NCBI RefSeq assembly: GCF_005281475.1
Contig: NZ_CP040106.1
Span: forward strand, 4,802,501 to 4,866,500
DNA: 64,000 nucleotides
Reading direction: 5' to 3'
DNA from: Echinicola rosea
GTDB taxonomy: Bacteria; Bacteroidota; Bacteroidia; Cytophagales; Cyclobacteriaceae
The number at the start of each line of letters is the position of its first letter. Position 1 is the first letter of the stretch. Made by a program: the position numbers and the translations under genes. Positions 63,272 through 64,000 of the stretch are shown in pieces. Below the pieces are notes generated by a model, which did not search any database, was not told the DNA's origin, and saw only the letters and a program-made list of their open reading frames with translations.

Positions 63272-64000
63272 TCCAGCACCACCTCATCCACAAATACCCA
63301 AGCCTTGTCTCCTGCTCCACGGTGCCATGGAGGTAGTTTGTTCAAGGGGATAAGCTGCAGCCTGATTTTTTGGTAGTTTCCTGCAGGCATAGGAAATATT
63401 TTTTGGTCCATTCTGCTTTTATCAAGTTTCGAAGGAATGGATGGAGTTTCTGTATATACGGTCTCCCAACTATTTTTTCCTTCACGAACAGCCGATACTA
63501 TCACTTTAGCAGGCGGGAAAATATAAGCTCCCTCTTGATACAATAAACTGACTGCCAACTGATTTACCTTATCCCCATCAAACTCCATGGTCAGATCGAA
63601 TGGTTCGTCCTTGAAACCCAACCAGCCTCCGGAGGTGTAGGTTTCTCCACCTTTTTTCAGGTCAAATAGTGTTTCCTTACCATTTCCAGCATACTGTTTT
63701 GCAGGAAGGTTTTTCAAGTGCGCCTCATTGGGAAGTACCCCTACACTATAAAAAGTCCCTAAAGCGGGCTCACTGCTCTTCCAACCTTCTGCCAGGGCAA
63801 TAGCCTTGAGCTGTCCCGTTTGGCTCATGGTGATGGGGCCTTCATAAAGGGGACTCGAAGCACTGTCCGGCTCCGAACCATCCAAGGTATACCGTAACTC
63901 CACCGAACCAATAGGATGCTTCAGAATGATTTGTTGTGGTCCTTTGGCAATCGGCTTGTCGAGAACTACTTCCGGTGGGTTCAACTGATATACGACCCCA
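63268..64000 (-). CDS. Protein with chitobiase/hexosaminidase C-type domain, 5' partial
   Basis: C-terminal 243 residues; the frame stays open to the window edge, so the catalytic or main part is outside. It starts GVVYQLNPPEVVLDKPIAKG. A domain of the CHB_HEX_C / fn3-associated type follows (VELRYTLDGSEPDSASSPLYEGP, then TGQLKAIALAEGWKSSEP). The rest (about 110-243) looks like a beta-sandwich, with YTSGGWLGFKDEPFDLTMEFD, KNSWETVYTE and AWVFVDEVVLD. Such ends occur in GH20 beta-hexosaminidases, which would suit the sulfatase-bearing PUL D, but also in other exported proteins. The TAG stop lies inside the terminal repeat of the MITE-like element, so the original 3' end may have been altered. 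Confidence 0.7.
   Translation of the reverse strand, partial: GVVYQLNPPEVVLDKPIAKGPQQIILKHPIGSVELRYTLDGSEPDSASSPLYEGPITMSQTGQLKAIALAEGWKSSEPALGTFYSVGVLPNEAHLKNLPAKQYAGNGKETLFDLKKGGETYTSGGWLGFKDEPFDLTMEFDGDKVNQLAVSLLYQEGAYIFPPAKVIVSAVREGKNSWETVYTETPSIPSKLDKSRMDQKIFPMPAGNYQKIRLQLIPLNKLPPWHRGAGDKAWVFVDEVVLD

Noticed and set aside
63142..63336. 64-codon plus-strand frame
   Set aside because: It lies within and beyond the MITE-like element and is antisense to the partial gene; no transposase-like motif.
1..64000. tRNA or rRNA genes
   Set aside because: No cloverleaf with TTCRANNC-type arm or rRNA signature was recognised in any gap; a tRNAscan-SE/Infernal run would settle it.

Overview
The window reads as chromosomal DNA of a Bacteroidota bacterium, most likely order Cytophagales near the Echinicola/Cyclobacterium/Algoriphagus group (inference). 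The reasons are four SusC/SusD-type pairs, FecR/ECF-sigma control modules, GH92 mannosidases, a ROK regulator, a NagB-PIG-L fusion, a 59-residue Hc1-like histone and TAnnTTTG-type -7 promoter boxes. No rRNA, tRNA, CRISPR array, integrase, transposase or phage gene was seen.

Region by region. 1-8 kb holds housekeeping and mixed genes: the end of a hybrid histidine kinase, hslV, the pyruvate dehydrogenase E2 gene, a YheT-type hydrolase, an SRAP protein, a FabH-like synthase and an unknown protein. 8-15 kb holds an exported MORN/YwqK-like repeat protein, then an amino-sugar cluster (ROK regulator, NagB fused to a PIG-L domain, ROK kinase). 15-20 kb starts with tandem 131-bp repeats and continues with an FG-GAP/ASPIC protein paired with a vanadium-haloperoxidase/PAP2-type enzyme. 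20.4-22.2 kb is an AT-rich accessory patch: a TlpA-like lipoprotein and a DUF2185/Imm33 gene flanked by integron-attC-like heptamers.

22.6-37.6 kb is a polysaccharide utilisation locus (PUL A), all on the minus strand: LacI regulator, SusC, SusD, GH92, ROK kinase, FucP-type sugar permease, second GH92 and a mannose-6-phosphate-isomerase-like cupin. Together these could take an alpha-mannoside from outer-membrane capture to fructose-6-phosphate. A 19-bp element is identical upstream of both susC and the first GH92 gene and is a good candidate operator. PUL B (37.9-42.6 kb) is a SusC/SusD pair without enzymes. After it come a DUF6600-like protein with a Ser/Arg-rich tail and the Hc1-like histone gene.

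PUL C (45.2-53.1 kb) has an ECF sigma factor divergent from FecR, a SusC with an STN domain that is split by a frameshift, SusD and a DUF1080 protein. An exported MsrA/MsrB pair follows. PUL D (54.7-63.0 kb) has a co-directional sigma factor, FecR, an STN-type SusC, SusD and a sulfatase. The window ends in the C-terminal part of a protein with a chitobiase/hexosaminidase-C-type domain; its stop codon lies inside a terminal repeat of a 191-bp MITE-like element.
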